Source: Spirochaetales bacterium
GTDB lineage: Bacteria > Spirochaetota > Spirochaetia > SZUA-6 > RPPD01
DNA length: 64,000 nt
Direction of reading: 5' to 3'
NCBI GenBank assembly: GCA_016934415.1
Contig: JAFGSW010000036.1
Location: 27,571-91,570, forward strand
Position numbers and translations under genes: made by a program. The notes under the pieces are model-generated. The model was not told where the DNA came from, did not search any database, and saw only the letters and a list, made by a program, of their open reading frames with translations. The stretch's first letter is position 1, and each line of letters begins with the position of its first letter. Below, in pieces: positions 8,681-17,429 of this stretch.

Positions 8681-9304
8681 ATGAACATCCCTGTAGCCGC
8701 TCGCTTTATCCTACTCTCGCATATGTTCCTCACGTCCGCGATCGGCTTGTTCGCAGAGGAAGCCGATGAGGACGGGATTGTTTCTGTAAAGACTGATATG
8801 CAGAATGCCGCTGCTGAGAACAATACCGCCTTTTCGCCCTCCTTCACCCTGGGACTCACCCCGAGCGCCTGCCTTTCATTGGGAAGGCTGACGGCGGCCA
8901 CCATCGGCGGCACCCTCCGCTTCACCTGGCGGCCCATCCGGGACTTCAGCCTTGACGCCGCGGCCTCGGCCCGTTGGCTTATCGGCCACGATTTCTCACT
9001 GACGGTCTCCTGCCTGTGGTCGCCGCTCCGGTCGGGCGCCTGGTCGCTCGGTTTCGGCGCCTCACTCGGCTTATCCCATGAAAGCCGAATGATCGGCTAT
9101 ACCCAGGACGACCCCCCGCCGGACAGCGGAGTGTACGGGCCGTACGGCGCGGCGGCCGCCGCGATAGTCGCCGCGCCGATTCAACTCCGCCTGGAAAAGG
9201 TCGACTTTTCCATTCTCAGGATCTCGGGCGGCGTGTTGTTCGGGGCATGGGTCACCGCTCCCATTTTCACGGTTGAACTTTTTGAGATCGCCGTACATTT
9301 ATAA
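8681..9304 (+). CDS. Secreted envelope protein of unknown function, possibly beta-barrel
   Basis: 207 residues beginning with a hydrophobic signal segment (ARFILLSHMFLTSAIGLFAEE; cleavage likely near GLFA-EE). The mature part alternates polar and hydrophobic residues in short glycine- and aromatic-containing strands (GGTLRFTWRPIRDFSLDAAASARW, SLGFGASLGLSHE), the pattern of a small outer-membrane beta-barrel, but no family was recognised. It lies 14 bases upstream of the M28 peptidase lipoprotein, so the two are probably cotranscribed from the promoter just ahead. No strong SD is visible, consistent with the very short leader. Confidence 0.7.
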   Translation: MNIPVAARFILLSHMFLTSAIGLFAEEADEDGIVSVKTDMQNAAAENNTAFSPSFTLGLTPSACLSLGRLTAATIGGTLRFTWRPIRDFSLDAAASARWLIGHDFSLTVSCLWSPLRSGAWSLGFGASLGLSHESRMIGYTQDDPPPDSGVYGPYGAAAAAIVAAPIQLRLEKVDFSILRISGGVLFGAWVTAPIFTVELFEIAVHL

Positions 9305-9318
9305 GGAAAGGCCGTAGA

Positions 9319-10269
9319 ATGAGTATCGTGCTGAAAGCCATCGCTGTTCTTTTGGCGGCCGTCCTGCTCATTTCATGCTCGGGCAGTTTCCTCCTGAGCG
9401 ATCTCGACGCGACCGAGCAAGCCCTCATACAAAGCGCGGTGGACGATGTGAGCTCCACCCTGCTCTACACGACCCTCGAGACCATCGACGGCTCCCGGAC
9501 CACTCGGGCTGACTGCGAGAGCGCGGCCCTCGCCCTGCTTTCAGCGGCCGTGTCCCCGAAACCCGGTTCGTCTGCCGCGATCATTCCGGTGGACGGCAAT
9601 GATAACATCATCGCGGAGCTGCCGGGAAACGAACCCGCCCTGCCTCCCGTCATCGTGACGGCGCATTGGGATTGGGTGTACGCACCGGCCATGGAAGACA
9701 ATGCCTCGGGTATGGCCGGCGTGATCGAAACCGCGCGCATCCTCGCCACCAGGAGTTGCCGGCGCACGATCCGCTTCATTCTTTTCGACCATGAGGAATG
9801 GGGAATGGTCGGATCCGAGGCTTATGTGTCCGGTCTCTCGGCCGCGGACCTGCCTGACTATTTCGTCAATTACGATATGATCTCCTATACCTCGTCCTCC
9901 CCCGACACCCTCTGCCCGATCGCGCGTCAGACCGCGGGCGATTATATCGTCGCCTTGACTCCGGAGTGGGCGGCCGAATCGGTGGCCGAGTTCACCCGGG
10001 ACGCCCGGCTCTTCGTCCCCGACCTGCGCTTCTATGCAGCCACCCTGCCCTCGGATTATTCATCCTCGCCCCTGATCAACAACGCCACGCGCTCGGACAA
10101 TGAATCCTTCTGGAACCGGCGGGCCCATGGGCTTTTCTTCACGACCGCCGACCGCGACCCCTATTACCACAGCCCGCAGGACACGATCGACACCCTCGAC
10201 ATCGCATTCCTCACGAAAGTCGTCAAGGCCGGTCTGGCAACGATCTGCGTGAGGGCGGGAATACAATAG
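9319..10269 (+). CDS. M28-family zinc peptidase, lipoprotein
   Basis: 316 residues. A lipoprotein signal peptide ends in the lipobox LLISC-S (about residue 20), so the protein is anchored in the cell envelope. The M28 co-catalytic zinc site is intact: HWDW (TAHWDWVYAP), Asp in MEDNASG, the Glu pair in FDHEEWGMVGS, Asp in NYDMISY and the C-terminal His in YYHSPQDT. Family members are aminopeptidases or carboxypeptidases that trim peptides outside the cytoplasm. The SD GGAAAGG precedes the ATG. It follows the 8681 gene by 14 bases and precedes another lipoprotein gene by 43 bases. Substrate unknown. Confidence 0.9.
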   Translation: MSIVLKAIAVLLAAVLLISCSGSFLLSDLDATEQALIQSAVDDVSSTLLYTTLETIDGSRTTRADCESAALALLSAAVSPKPGSSAAIIPVDGNDNIIAELPGNEPALPPVIVTAHWDWVYAPAMEDNASGMAGVIETARILATRSCRRTIRFILFDHEEWGMVGSEAYVSGLSAADLPDYFVNYDMISYTSSSPDTLCPIARQTAGDYIVALTPEWAAESVAEFTRDARLFVPDLRFYAATLPSDYSSSPLINNATRSDNESFWNRRAHGLFFTTADRDPYYHSPQDTIDTLDIAFLTKVVKAGLATICVRAGIQ

Positions 10270-10312
10270 AAATCCGTCATATCCCGACTCCGCGTCGGAA
10301 ACGGGGGACACC

Positions 10313-11029
10313 ATGATCAGATGCTTATACCGTTTATTTTATCTTTCCGCGATTTTGGTCATCGGGCTCCTTGCATCTTGCACGGCCTCCAAGATCGCCT
10401 CGGGAGACTTTGCCGAGATCCAGGCCCGGGTCGACGCCCTGGAAAAAAAGGCGATCGAGAAGAAGGAATTCTCTCAAGACGACAAGGCTTTCCTCAAGGA
10501 CCTGTATTCCAGCCTGGCGTTCGGCGGCCGGTTCATCGGCCACAACGAGGCGGCTGATATGCTCGAGCGCTATCTGGCGGGCACGGGCGAGTCACTGCGA
10601 CTCGGCTCCGGGGCCTACGAGGCGAACGCCAAGGTGAAGGCCGCCATGGAAAAATTAAAATCACGGATCAGGGCCGACGCGGCCCGGGGAAAGGTACGGG
10701 ATAAATATTCCTCCGATAGAATAACCGTCACCGTTTCCGAAGACGCGCGGCTCTTCTACTTTTCCAACGTTTTTTTCGTTATGGCCATTCCGGAAAAAAC
10801 CGCTGACGGCCGGTACCGGATCCGATTCCGGGTGGATCTGACCGCCCGCTTTATTTCCTACGCCGAAGAGAAAGCCCGCTATGGAAAGTACGGTCGCGTC
10901 CGTACACCCTTCGTTAAAAACGACAAGGGCGAAGTCTTCACTCTTGACGACGGACTGTCGCAATATTTGACCGTCATCGGGTTGGCGAAGGTATTCGACT
11001 ATTATTCGGAGTGGACGGTCAATTTATAA
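10313..11029 (+). CDS. Lipoprotein of unknown function
   Basis: 238 residues with a lipoprotein signal (VIGLLASC-TAS). The mature region is charged and mostly helical at first (QARVDALEKKAIEKKEF, a short coiled-coil-like stretch), followed by a beta-rich part (RITVTVSEDARLFYFSNVFFVMAIPEK). I do not recognise a family. An SD-like GGGGGA lies just upstream of the ATG. It probably belongs to the same plus-strand transcript as the M28 peptidase. The following 240 bases to the GH10-like gene hold no convincing gene. Confidence 0.75.
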   Translation: MIRCLYRLFYLSAILVIGLLASCTASKIASGDFAEIQARVDALEKKAIEKKEFSQDDKAFLKDLYSSLAFGGRFIGHNEAADMLERYLAGTGESLRLGSGAYEANAKVKAAMEKLKSRIRADAARGKVRDKYSSDRITVTVSEDARLFYFSNVFFVMAIPEKTADGRYRIRFRVDLTARFISYAEEKARYGKYGRVRTPFVKNDKGEVFTLDDGLSQYLTVIGLAKVFDYYSEWTVNL

Positions 11030-11269
11030 CGATCGTTTCCGCACTTCGTTTAAACCAGAATACGCACGTCCATGAAAAAAATAAAGGACTTTCGAAACCG
11101 ATCCGGCCGACCCATGATGAGAAGAAACATCCGCTTCTTTCACGTTTACGGTATCCAGCCGTTCGATACGTCGCTTTCGCTAAAGGAAAAGCGGTTGAAA
11201 AACCCATTCACCTCGAATTACACTTAGGAGATAAGTCCGGCGGGATGAAAAAAAGCGACGGAGAGTAAA

Positions 11270-13156
11270 ATGATCTTCAACAGACGAAAAATCGAGTCGC
11301 AGCTCGGCCGACGGTTGGCGCTGTGCGTCCTTTTCCCAGCTACCCTCGTCCTGTTTCCGCCGCTCGTCACGCAGGAAAAAACCGTTCCGGCCGACGGCGC
11401 CAGCCTCATCGCGGGTGGAATCGAAGCCTTCCGGCCGGGCGGGACATCCGGCAAGGACGCGGCGGTCGAGACGGTCGCCGTCGTCGGACAGCCGTTCACG
11501 CGGGCGCTCCGCGTCCGGACCAGGGCGAAACCGAAGAACGATTGGGACCTGCAGGCTCAGGCAAAAACCGCGATCGCCGTAAAGCGCGACGACACCGCAC
11601 TCGCGATCATCTGGGCGCGCGCCGTGGCAACGAGCGATGAAATGGGCGAAGCCACGCTCACGTTCGTATTCGAGCGGGCCGGGGATCCGTACACCAAGTC
11701 GGTCCAGTATCAAATGAAACTCAATAGGGACTGGCGGCGCTTTCTCATACCGTTTGCCGTCCGGGAAAGCTATCCCGCGGGCGGCGCGCAATGCAATCTC
11801 AAATACGGATATCTCCCCCAAACCATCGAAATCGGCGGAGTGGAAGTGCTGACCTTCGGCCGGGCGGTGCCGCTCGAGGACCTTCCCAAGACAATCATCA
11901 GGGTTCGCTACCAAGGGCGTGAGCCGGACGCGCCCTGGCGGAAAGCGGCGGCCGAAAGGATCGAACGCTATCGGAAAGCCGATCTCACCGTCGTCGTGCG
12001 CGACCGGCGCGGCCGGCCCGTGGCGAACGCCGCGATCGCGGTCGCCATGCAGCGCCACGCCTATGATTTCGGTGCGGCCGTCACGGCCCGGATGCTCACC
12101 GGCGAAAACGAAGACAGCCGCCGCTACCGCACCATCGTCGAGGAAAACTTCAATAAAGTGGTGTTCGAAAACGATCTGAAAATCGGTCCCTGGGAAGCCG
12201 GTAAGAAATCGGCCCCGACCGCGAACTTCAACATGTCGAATACGATGCGGGCCCTCGCCTGGTGCCGGGAACGCGGCATCCTCGTCCGCGGCCACACCCT
12301 GCTCTGGGGACCTCTCGACAAGCGGTTCTACCTGAAAGCGCTGGGCTTCGACATCGACGGCGGCGACTGGGAAAGGATGAAGGGGCTCCTCCTCGCGCAC
12401 CTCGAGCAAAAAGCCGAAGCGACGAGAGAGTACGTCTCCGAATGGGACGTCATCAACCACCCCGTGGCGACCTGGGGCGACAAAGGCCGCACCTGGGAGA
12501 CCGTGCTCGGCCGCGGCTTTTACGCCGACGTCCTCCATCGGGCCCGGGCGCTCAATCCCGGCCAGCTCCTCTACATCAACGAGGGCTCGGATTTTCCGGG
12601 CGACGATGAAGGCGTGAGGGCCGCCTACGAAGGACTCATCCGGGATCTCAACGCCGCCAAGGCGCCGCTGGACGGCATAGGCTTCATGAGTCACTTCGGC
12701 GAATCGTCGCTCACCGGGATGGATTCGGTCTGGAGGCTCATCGAACGCTACGCGAAGTTCGGACTGAAACTCCAGTCGACCGAGCTCGACGTCGGGACCG
12801 GCGGGGACGAGGAAGGCCAGGCCGATTACTACCGCGACTTCATGACGGTGTTCTTCAGCCACCCGGCCACCGTCGGCATCGTTCTGTGGGGGTTCTGGGA
12901 AGGAAGTCACTGGAAGCCCGATCGCGCCCTCTGGCGGAAAAATTGGGAGATAAAGCCCTGCGGCCGGGTTTGGCTCGACCTCGTCAAGAACCGGTGGTGG
13001 ACAAACGCGGCCGGAAAAACCGGCGCGGCCGGAACCTTCGAAACCCGCGGATTCCTCGGTGATTATGAAATTACCGTGACCGCGGGAGGCAAAAAAAAGA
13101 ACGCGCGGTTGAATCTCGAGGCCGGAGACGTAAAACGGGAAATCATCATCGACTGA
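11270..13156 (+). CDS. GH10-family (endo-xylanase-like) secreted protein with altered catalytic residue
   Basis: 628 residues. An N-terminal hydrophobic signal segment (LALCVLFPATLVLF) is followed by a beta-sandwich region (about 40-235, carbohydrate-binding-like), a short Ig-like repeat (VVVRDRRGRPVANAAIAV) and a GH10 TIM barrel (about 265-590). GH10 landmarks: FENDLK, RGHTLLWG, LLYINE, DGIGFMSHF and the nucleophile Glu in STELDVG, then GIVLWGFWE. The usual acid/base motif WDVVNE reads WDVINHPV, so the proton-donor Glu is His. The protein may therefore be a weak or altered glycosidase or a binding protein. The SD GGAGAG precedes the ATG. It is exported, presumably to act on plant or microbial polysaccharide. 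Confidence 0.85.
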   Translation: MIFNRRKIESQLGRRLALCVLFPATLVLFPPLVTQEKTVPADGASLIAGGIEAFRPGGTSGKDAAVETVAVVGQPFTRALRVRTRAKPKNDWDLQAQAKTAIAVKRDDTALAIIWARAVATSDEMGEATLTFVFERAGDPYTKSVQYQMKLNRDWRRFLIPFAVRESYPAGGAQCNLKYGYLPQTIEIGGVEVLTFGRAVPLEDLPKTIIRVRYQGREPDAPWRKAAAERIERYRKADLTVVVRDRRGRPVANAAIAVAMQRHAYDFGAAVTARMLTGENEDSRRYRTIVEENFNKVVFENDLKIGPWEAGKKSAPTANFNMSNTMRALAWCRERGILVRGHTLLWGPLDKRFYLKALGFDIDGGDWERMKGLLLAHLEQKAEATREYVSEWDVINHPVATWGDKGRTWETVLGRGFYADVLHRARALNPGQLLYINEGSDFPGDDEGVRAAYEGLIRDLNAAKAPLDGIGFMSHFGESSLTGMDSVWRLIERYAKFGLKLQSTELDVGTGGDEEGQADYYRDFMTVFFSHPATVGIVLWGFWEGSHWKPDRALWRKNWEIKPCGRVWLDLVKNRWWTNAAGKTGAAGTFETRGFLGDYEITVTAGGKKKNARLNLEAGDVKREIIID

Positions 13157-13176
13157 TCGAAGCTGATCACACCGCG

Positions 13177-13413
13177 TCGCCCCTCCGCCTCGGGTTTTTC
13201 GCCTCGCATAAGGGGAGCAACATGCAGGCCATCCTCGACGCCTGCCGGAACGGGACCTTGCAAGCAGAACCCCGCGTCGTGATCAGCAACAGCTCAAGCT
13301 CAGGCGCCCTCAAGCGCGCCGAAGTCGCCGGAGTGCCCGCCTTTCACGTGAGGGGCCGGACGATGCGGCGGAGGAACGCGGTTGTACTCTCTCCTGCTTT
13401 ACTTGACGATTAA
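13177..13413 (+). pseudogene. purN: purN remnant (phosphoribosylglycinamide formyltransferase N-terminus)
   Basis: In the frame of the short track ORF at 13222, but extended upstream, the translation reads LRLGFFASHKGSNMQAILDA then PRVVISNSSSSGALKRAE and VAGVPAFHV. This matches the start of PurN: the first beta strand, the GRGSN phosphate loop (here HKGSN) and the ISN strand. The sequence stops after about 75 residues, and the rest of the enzyme, including the catalytic Asn-His-Asp and folate site, is missing. There is no ATG before the GSN motif. purM lies 0.9 kb downstream, the expected partner, which supports decay of a former pur cluster. It occupies most of the 358-base gap between the GH10-like and rubredoxin genes. 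Confidence 0.7.
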
Positions 13414-13514
13414 GTTTTTTTAACTTTACTATTATTGGAGTTTCTGACCGAAACCCTACACCGCCCCAAAAAGCGCTGGCGCGGAGGTGAAATTGTGAGG
13501 CACAAGGAGCAATT

Positions 13515-14075
13515 ATGAAAAAACTGGTTGTTTGCCGCGTTTGCGGCTACGTCATGGAAGAAGGCAAAGTCGGAGACCGGTGCCCGGCCTGCGGCGTGCC
13601 GGCCACGGCTTTCCAGGAGTACACCCCTGTTATGAAGCCCAAACGCGAATTATGGTTGAGTTTCGATGTCCATCCGGTGCTCGTTCATTTCCCCGTGGCG
13701 TTTACGGTCGCCACACTCGTTCTTTCGGTGATCTCCCTGCTGTTCACCGGTACCGCCCGCGGCCAACTCGACGCCGCCGTCCTCGTTTTGAGCGTCCTTC
13801 TGCCCTTCACCGTGATCGTGAGCGCGGCCGCCGGGATCGTCGACGGAAAAGTGCGGTTTAAAAGGATCAACACGCCGCTCCTCGTCCGAAAGATCATCCT
13901 CGGCGTCGTATTCCTCTCCTTCTCGGCGGCCATGATCGTGCTGATACTGGTCTCAGGACTCGGCCCGGCCGGTGTTTTGATCGCGTTTCTGCTATGCAAC
14001 GCAGGAGCTCTGGTCTGCGCGATCATCCTCGGCCTGATCGGGAGATCGATCGCCTGCGCGCGAACCCCCGGCTGA
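13515..14075 (+). CDS. Rubredoxin-like domain fused to DUF2231-like membrane protein
   Basis: 186 residues. Residues 1-35 are a rubredoxin/rubrerythrin-type iron site with two Cys pairs (CRVCGYVME and CPACGVPATAF). A short linker leads to a four-helix membrane region that begins VHPVLVHFPVAF, the signature of DUF2231 membrane proteins. A cytoplasmic-side electron-transfer domain is thus attached to a membrane domain; a redox function at the membrane is likely but the partner is unknown. An excellent SD (AAGGAG) lies 5 bases before the ATG. The gene sits between the purN remnant and purM and is not part of their pathway. Confidence 0.8.
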   Translation: MKKLVVCRVCGYVMEEGKVGDRCPACGVPATAFQEYTPVMKPKRELWLSFDVHPVLVHFPVAFTVATLVLSVISLLFTGTARGQLDAAVLVLSVLLPFTVIVSAAAGIVDGKVRFKRINTPLLVRKIILGVVFLSFSAAMIVLILVSGLGPAGVLIAFLLCNAGALVCAIILGLIGRSIACARTPG

Positions 14076-14279
14076 TCCTCGGGCACATTTCGCGGAACGA
14101 GGCGCGGACGTCTTGTTCCCCTGAGGCGTTTTTGATACACTCGACCATAGGGTGATGACAGACTATAGAGTCGTTGTCGTCGCCTTTCTTTGTTTCTACC
14201 CCGACGACCAACGACGGCGCCGCCGCCCTCGCCTCCCCCGGCGTGAACGGGCGCACGAATCATCCCGAGGAAACGCGTC

Positions 14280-15320
14280 ATGAATGAGACATTGAGTTAT
14301 AAATCGTCCGGCGTCGACATCGACGCCGCCAACAGTCTGAAGCGGGAACTCAAGACGATGCTCCGCAACGACGACCCGCGCGTCCTCAATGGCGTGGGCG
14401 CCTTCGGCTCGCTCTATCGCATCGGCTTTCCGGAGATGGCGGACCCGGTGCTCGTCTTGAAAACCGAGGAACCGGGCTCGAAACAGCTCCTCGCCTTCCG
14501 GCACGACCGGTTCGAGTCGATCGGGCACGACATGATCAACCATCTCATCAACGACTGCATCGTCATGGGCGCACGGCCGCTGGCCGCGCAGGACGCGATC
14601 ATCTGCGGGAAACTCGAAAAGGACAAGGTGAAGCGAATGATCGCGGGCATTGACGCGGCTTGCCGCGCCCAGGGCTGCACCCTCACCGGGGGCGAGGTAT
14701 CCGAGCAGCCGGACGTGATCGAAGCCGGCCGGTACATCCTCACCGCGAGCGTGGTCGGGATCGTGGACCGCGCCGACGTGATCGACGGCTCGGGCATCAA
14801 GGCCGGAGACGCGGTCATCGCCGTCGAATCGAGCGGCCTTCATACCAACGGCTACAGCCTGGTGCGCAAGCTCCTCGAGCGCAACCCCGGCCTCGAGCGC
14901 TGGATCGTCGGCGGGCCGTATTTCATTGACCGCATCCTCGAGCCTCATCGCTGTTATTACACTTACCTGAAAGATCTCTTCCCGCGGAAAATCATCCGGG
15001 GCATGGCCCATATCACCGGCGGCGGCATCCGTGAGAATCTCAACCGCATCCTCCCGCAGGCGATCGACGCCCGGATCGATCTCGGCGCCTATCGGGTCCC
15101 GCCGGTCTTTTCCATCATCCGGGGGGAAAGCGGCGCGGACGACGATGAAATGCTGCGAACCTTCAACCTGGGCGTCGGCCTTGCGATCGTATGCGCGTCG
15201 GAGGACGTTGAGTCGATCCTCGGCCACCTGAAAAAGAAGGATCTTCCCGCCTGGCCGATCGGCGAGACGGTCAAAGGCGAAGGCAAGGTCGCGGTCAAGG
15301 GCGCGCTTCAGTGGACGTGA
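14280..15320 (+). CDS. purM: Phosphoribosylformylglycinamidine cyclo-ligase (AIR synthetase)
   Basis: 346 residues, normal length. PurM catalyses ATP-dependent ring closure of FGAM to AIR in purine synthesis. Typical motifs: YKSSGVDIDA at the N-terminus, DMINHLINDCIVMGARPL, GCTLTGGEVSEQPDVI, VESSGLHTNGYSLVR and HITGGGIRENLNRILP. The SD GAGGA is 9 bases from the ATG. A remnant of purN is upstream and a truncated HAD gene overlaps its 3' end, so purM appears to be the surviving member of an eroded cluster. Whether GAR formylation is done elsewhere by PurT or another purN copy cannot be seen here. Confidence 0.95.
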   Translation: MNETLSYKSSGVDIDAANSLKRELKTMLRNDDPRVLNGVGAFGSLYRIGFPEMADPVLVLKTEEPGSKQLLAFRHDRFESIGHDMINHLINDCIVMGARPLAAQDAIICGKLEKDKVKRMIAGIDAACRAQGCTLTGGEVSEQPDVIEAGRYILTASVVGIVDRADVIDGSGIKAGDAVIAVESSGLHTNGYSLVRKLLERNPGLERWIVGGPYFIDRILEPHRCYYTYLKDLFPRKIIRGMAHITGGGIRENLNRILPQAIDARIDLGAYRVPPVFSIIRGESGADDDEMLRTFNLGVGLAIVCASEDVESILGHLKKKDLPAWPIGETVKGEGKVAVKGALQWT

Positions 15321-15667
15321 GCGCGCGGGAACGGAGCGGCCGCGCGCCTCAGAGGCTTTACGGGAAGCTGTGCACCGTCGTCTGGGACTGGAACGGCACT
15401 CTGCTCAATGACATGGAGGCCTGCATCCGGTCCATGAACCTGATGCTCGAAAATCGCAGCCTTCCTCCCATCGACTTCGAAACGTATCGGAACGTCTTCA
15501 CGTTCCCCGTCATCGATTACTACCGGGCCGTCGGGATCGATCCCGTGAAAAACGGCCACCAGAACCTGGACCGGTTCCGGTTCGGCCCCAATGCCCGACT
15601 CGTCCCAAACCTGCCTGAAGCGAAAAAAATCATCTTGGCCCCGGTCAATCCTCGAGTGAGCCGATAA
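15317..15667 (+). pseudogene. Truncated HAD-superfamily phosphatase (N-terminal fragment)
   Basis: The start overlaps the purM stop (GTGA), suggesting an originally coupled gene. Residues about 20-75 match the N-terminus of phosphoglycolate-phosphatase-like HAD hydrolases: nucleophile motif VVWDWNGTLLND, then a helical cap start SMNLMLENRSLPPIDFETY and FTFPVIDYYRAVGID. After that the sequence becomes non-homologous and ends at about 115 residues, so motifs II-IV (Thr/Ser, Lys, acidic pair) are missing. It cannot be an active HAD phosphatase. Deletion of the 3' part is the simplest explanation. Confidence 0.7.
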
Positions 15668-15705
15668 TATACCGTACTCTTTTCTTCAACAGGCCGTTCG
15701 GCATA

Positions 15706-15734
15706 TTGTCCGCAAACGGGCGTCGGGCTATTAT
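15706..15734 (+). promoter_or_regulatory. Sigma70-type promoter for the DUF5312-like gene
   Basis: TTGTCC, 17-base spacer, TATTAT, about 27 bases upstream of the ATG at 15761, with AAGGAGG immediately following the -10. Confidence 0.6.
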
Positions 15735-15760
15735 TGTAAGGAGGAGGCGAAGGGCGAACC

Positions 15761-17083
15761 ATGGCCTTGAGCGATCTTTTGGATTTTTTGGGCGATGAAA
15801 AAGCCAAGCTTTTTAAAGCCGTCGATTACATCAACACCTACTACCACCAGATCGCCGTCTCGCTGCAATCCCTCCGCGACAACCTCCTCCCCTACTCCTT
15901 CACCGCCCAGGCGGGCTGGAAGGAGACGATCGACAAGCGGTCCGCGGAGATCAAGGTGCCCGAGATCCGTCCGCAGAACGTCTACGGCGATCCGGACTTC
16001 AACTCGAACGTCCTCGTCCGGCTCATCAACAACATCGTCGCCGTTCAGAACACCGCCCTGGCCAACCCGGAGGGCGTGAGCAGCGCCGACTGCCGGCTCG
16101 TCTCCCGCTCGCATCGGTTTCTCCTCGCCTTCCTCGACGAGCAATTCTCCAACTCGAACATCGCCGCGCTCAATAAACCGCAGCGCGACCTCGCTTTCTC
16201 CGTCAAGCACACGATCGAGAAGCGCATCCGCGAAAACATCGACCCGTTCTTCGCGCACCTGGCGACGATCCTCGAAGACGTCTACCGCGTCAAGCTGGCC
16301 GGACACGTCAAGCCGATCGTCGAGACCCTTGGCAATTACAAGAAGAACCCGGGCCTCTACGACGAGCTCATCGCCCGCAAATGCCGCGAGTTGGGCTTAA
16401 AAAGCGATCCCGAGCAGAACCTGGCGGTCCTCGCCGACCTGGACAAGAACGAAGCCGTGATCACGGCCGAGGTGAAGGCCAAGTACGAGGGGACGGGAGA
16501 CAAAAAGACTGCCGGCCGCTACTTCAGGCTCAAGGAAATCGCCCTGCGCTACGGCTCGCAGGCCGACAACCTGGCGGCGCTGGTGTATTTCCTCAAGGAG
16601 ACCGAGCGGAACCTCCTGCGCATCTCGATCTTCCGCCGCATCGGCCTCGCCCTGAAAAACCTCTTCTCCGGCAGGCGGAGGGAGATCACTCCCACCAACA
16701 TCGTCTTCACTTACGTGCCAGACAGGGGTAAAATCGAGCGCCGGCGCGCGTCGCTCAACGACCTGGTGAACGACGCCTCGTTTTTCTACAAATACCTGGT
16801 CAAGCTCAAGGAGGACCTGGAGACCGAGTCCTACGTCAGGATCCACACACCGCAGAATATCAAGGACCTGGACAAGTTCATCGATACGAGCTTTGCCACC
16901 CTGGCCGACGTGCTGGAAAAGTGCCATGGTTTCCGCGACTGGCTCGGGCGGGAGAACAACCGCCGCCTGCTCAGGCGCATTCCGGACAAGCGGCAGGAGG
17001 ATTTCAACAACCTCCTCCTCCACATCAACCGCACCTGTATCGTGAACAGCTACAACCTGCAGGAAATCGAGAAGCGTAAATAG
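15761..17083 (+). CDS. Conserved protein resembling spirochaete DUF5312 family
   Basis: 440 residues, no signal peptide or membrane segment, largely alpha-helical with many charged residues (EKRIRENIDPFFAHLATILEDVYRVK; KLKEDLETESYV). From memory it resembles a family (DUF5312) that I associate with spirochaetes, but I cannot verify this; no enzymatic motif is seen. Two SD-like sequences precede the ATG (GGAGGAGG farther away, AAGGG closer), and a good promoter lies just upstream, so it is probably expressed alone. It is convergent with the small membrane protein gene at 17105, 21 bases apart. Confidence 0.7.
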   Translation: MALSDLLDFLGDEKAKLFKAVDYINTYYHQIAVSLQSLRDNLLPYSFTAQAGWKETIDKRSAEIKVPEIRPQNVYGDPDFNSNVLVRLINNIVAVQNTALANPEGVSSADCRLVSRSHRFLLAFLDEQFSNSNIAALNKPQRDLAFSVKHTIEKRIRENIDPFFAHLATILEDVYRVKLAGHVKPIVETLGNYKKNPGLYDELIARKCRELGLKSDPEQNLAVLADLDKNEAVITAEVKAKYEGTGDKKTAGRYFRLKEIALRYGSQADNLAALVYFLKETERNLLRISIFRRIGLALKNLFSGRRREITPTNIVFTYVPDRGKIERRRASLNDLVNDASFFYKYLVKLKEDLETESYVRIHTPQNIKDLDKFIDTSFATLADVLEKCHGFRDWLGRENNRRLLRRIPDKRQEDFNNLLLHINRTCIVNSYNLQEIEKRK

Positions 17084-17104
17084 GAGCGAAGTCGCAGTCC
17101 CGCC

Positions 17105-17305
17105 TTACTTTTTCGGAACACGTTTTTTCAGGAAAATACCGACGATCGCCAGGAGCGCCCCGGCGACGGCCGTCACCAGGCCGATACCTTCCCAGGTCGA
17201 GCTGCCGGTCATAAAACTTCCCGGCGGCACGCTGATCCCCTGAAAAAAACAGACGCCCCCGACGAGGATGAGGACGATTCCCACGACAATTAAAAAGACT
17301 TTCAT
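17105..17305 (-). CDS. Small integral membrane protein, two transmembrane helices
   Basis: The track ORF starts at 17377, but the real start is the ATG at 17305: it has a strong SD (GGAGGT five bases upstream) and begins directly with a hydrophobic helix. The 66-residue product has helix 1 (VFLIVVGIVLILVGGVCFF), a conserved-looking loop GISVPPGSFMTG, and helix 2 (IGLVTAVAGALLAIVGIFL) with a basic C-terminus. Similar short proteins with this QGI-PGSFMTG loop are widespread, but their function is unknown to me. It is downstream of nothing obvious; nadE lies 124 bases further downstream on the same strand coordinates. Confidence 0.75.
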   Translation of the reverse strand: MKVFLIVVGIVLILVGGVCFFQGISVPPGSFMTGSSTWEGIGLVTAVAGALLAIVGIFLKKRVPKK

Positions 17306-17429
17306 TTTAACCTCCGCAGAAAACCTTTTCGCGTGTTTTCCGGTTCTAAAATACCGAGGTCCGGTGTTTGTCGTCAATGGCAGACTTCCGCCGACGATTT
17401 CGATTGAGTTATGATTTTCCGGAGGACGG

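Noticed and set aside
11180-12910. 576-residue minus-strand ORF
   Set aside because: Antisense to the GH10-like gene; no domain, and it reads through high-GC codon shadows.
14079-14140. Possible terminator after the rubredoxin-like gene
   Set aside because: CCTCGGG and CCCTGAGG pair only with a bulge and the loop is long; too weak to call.
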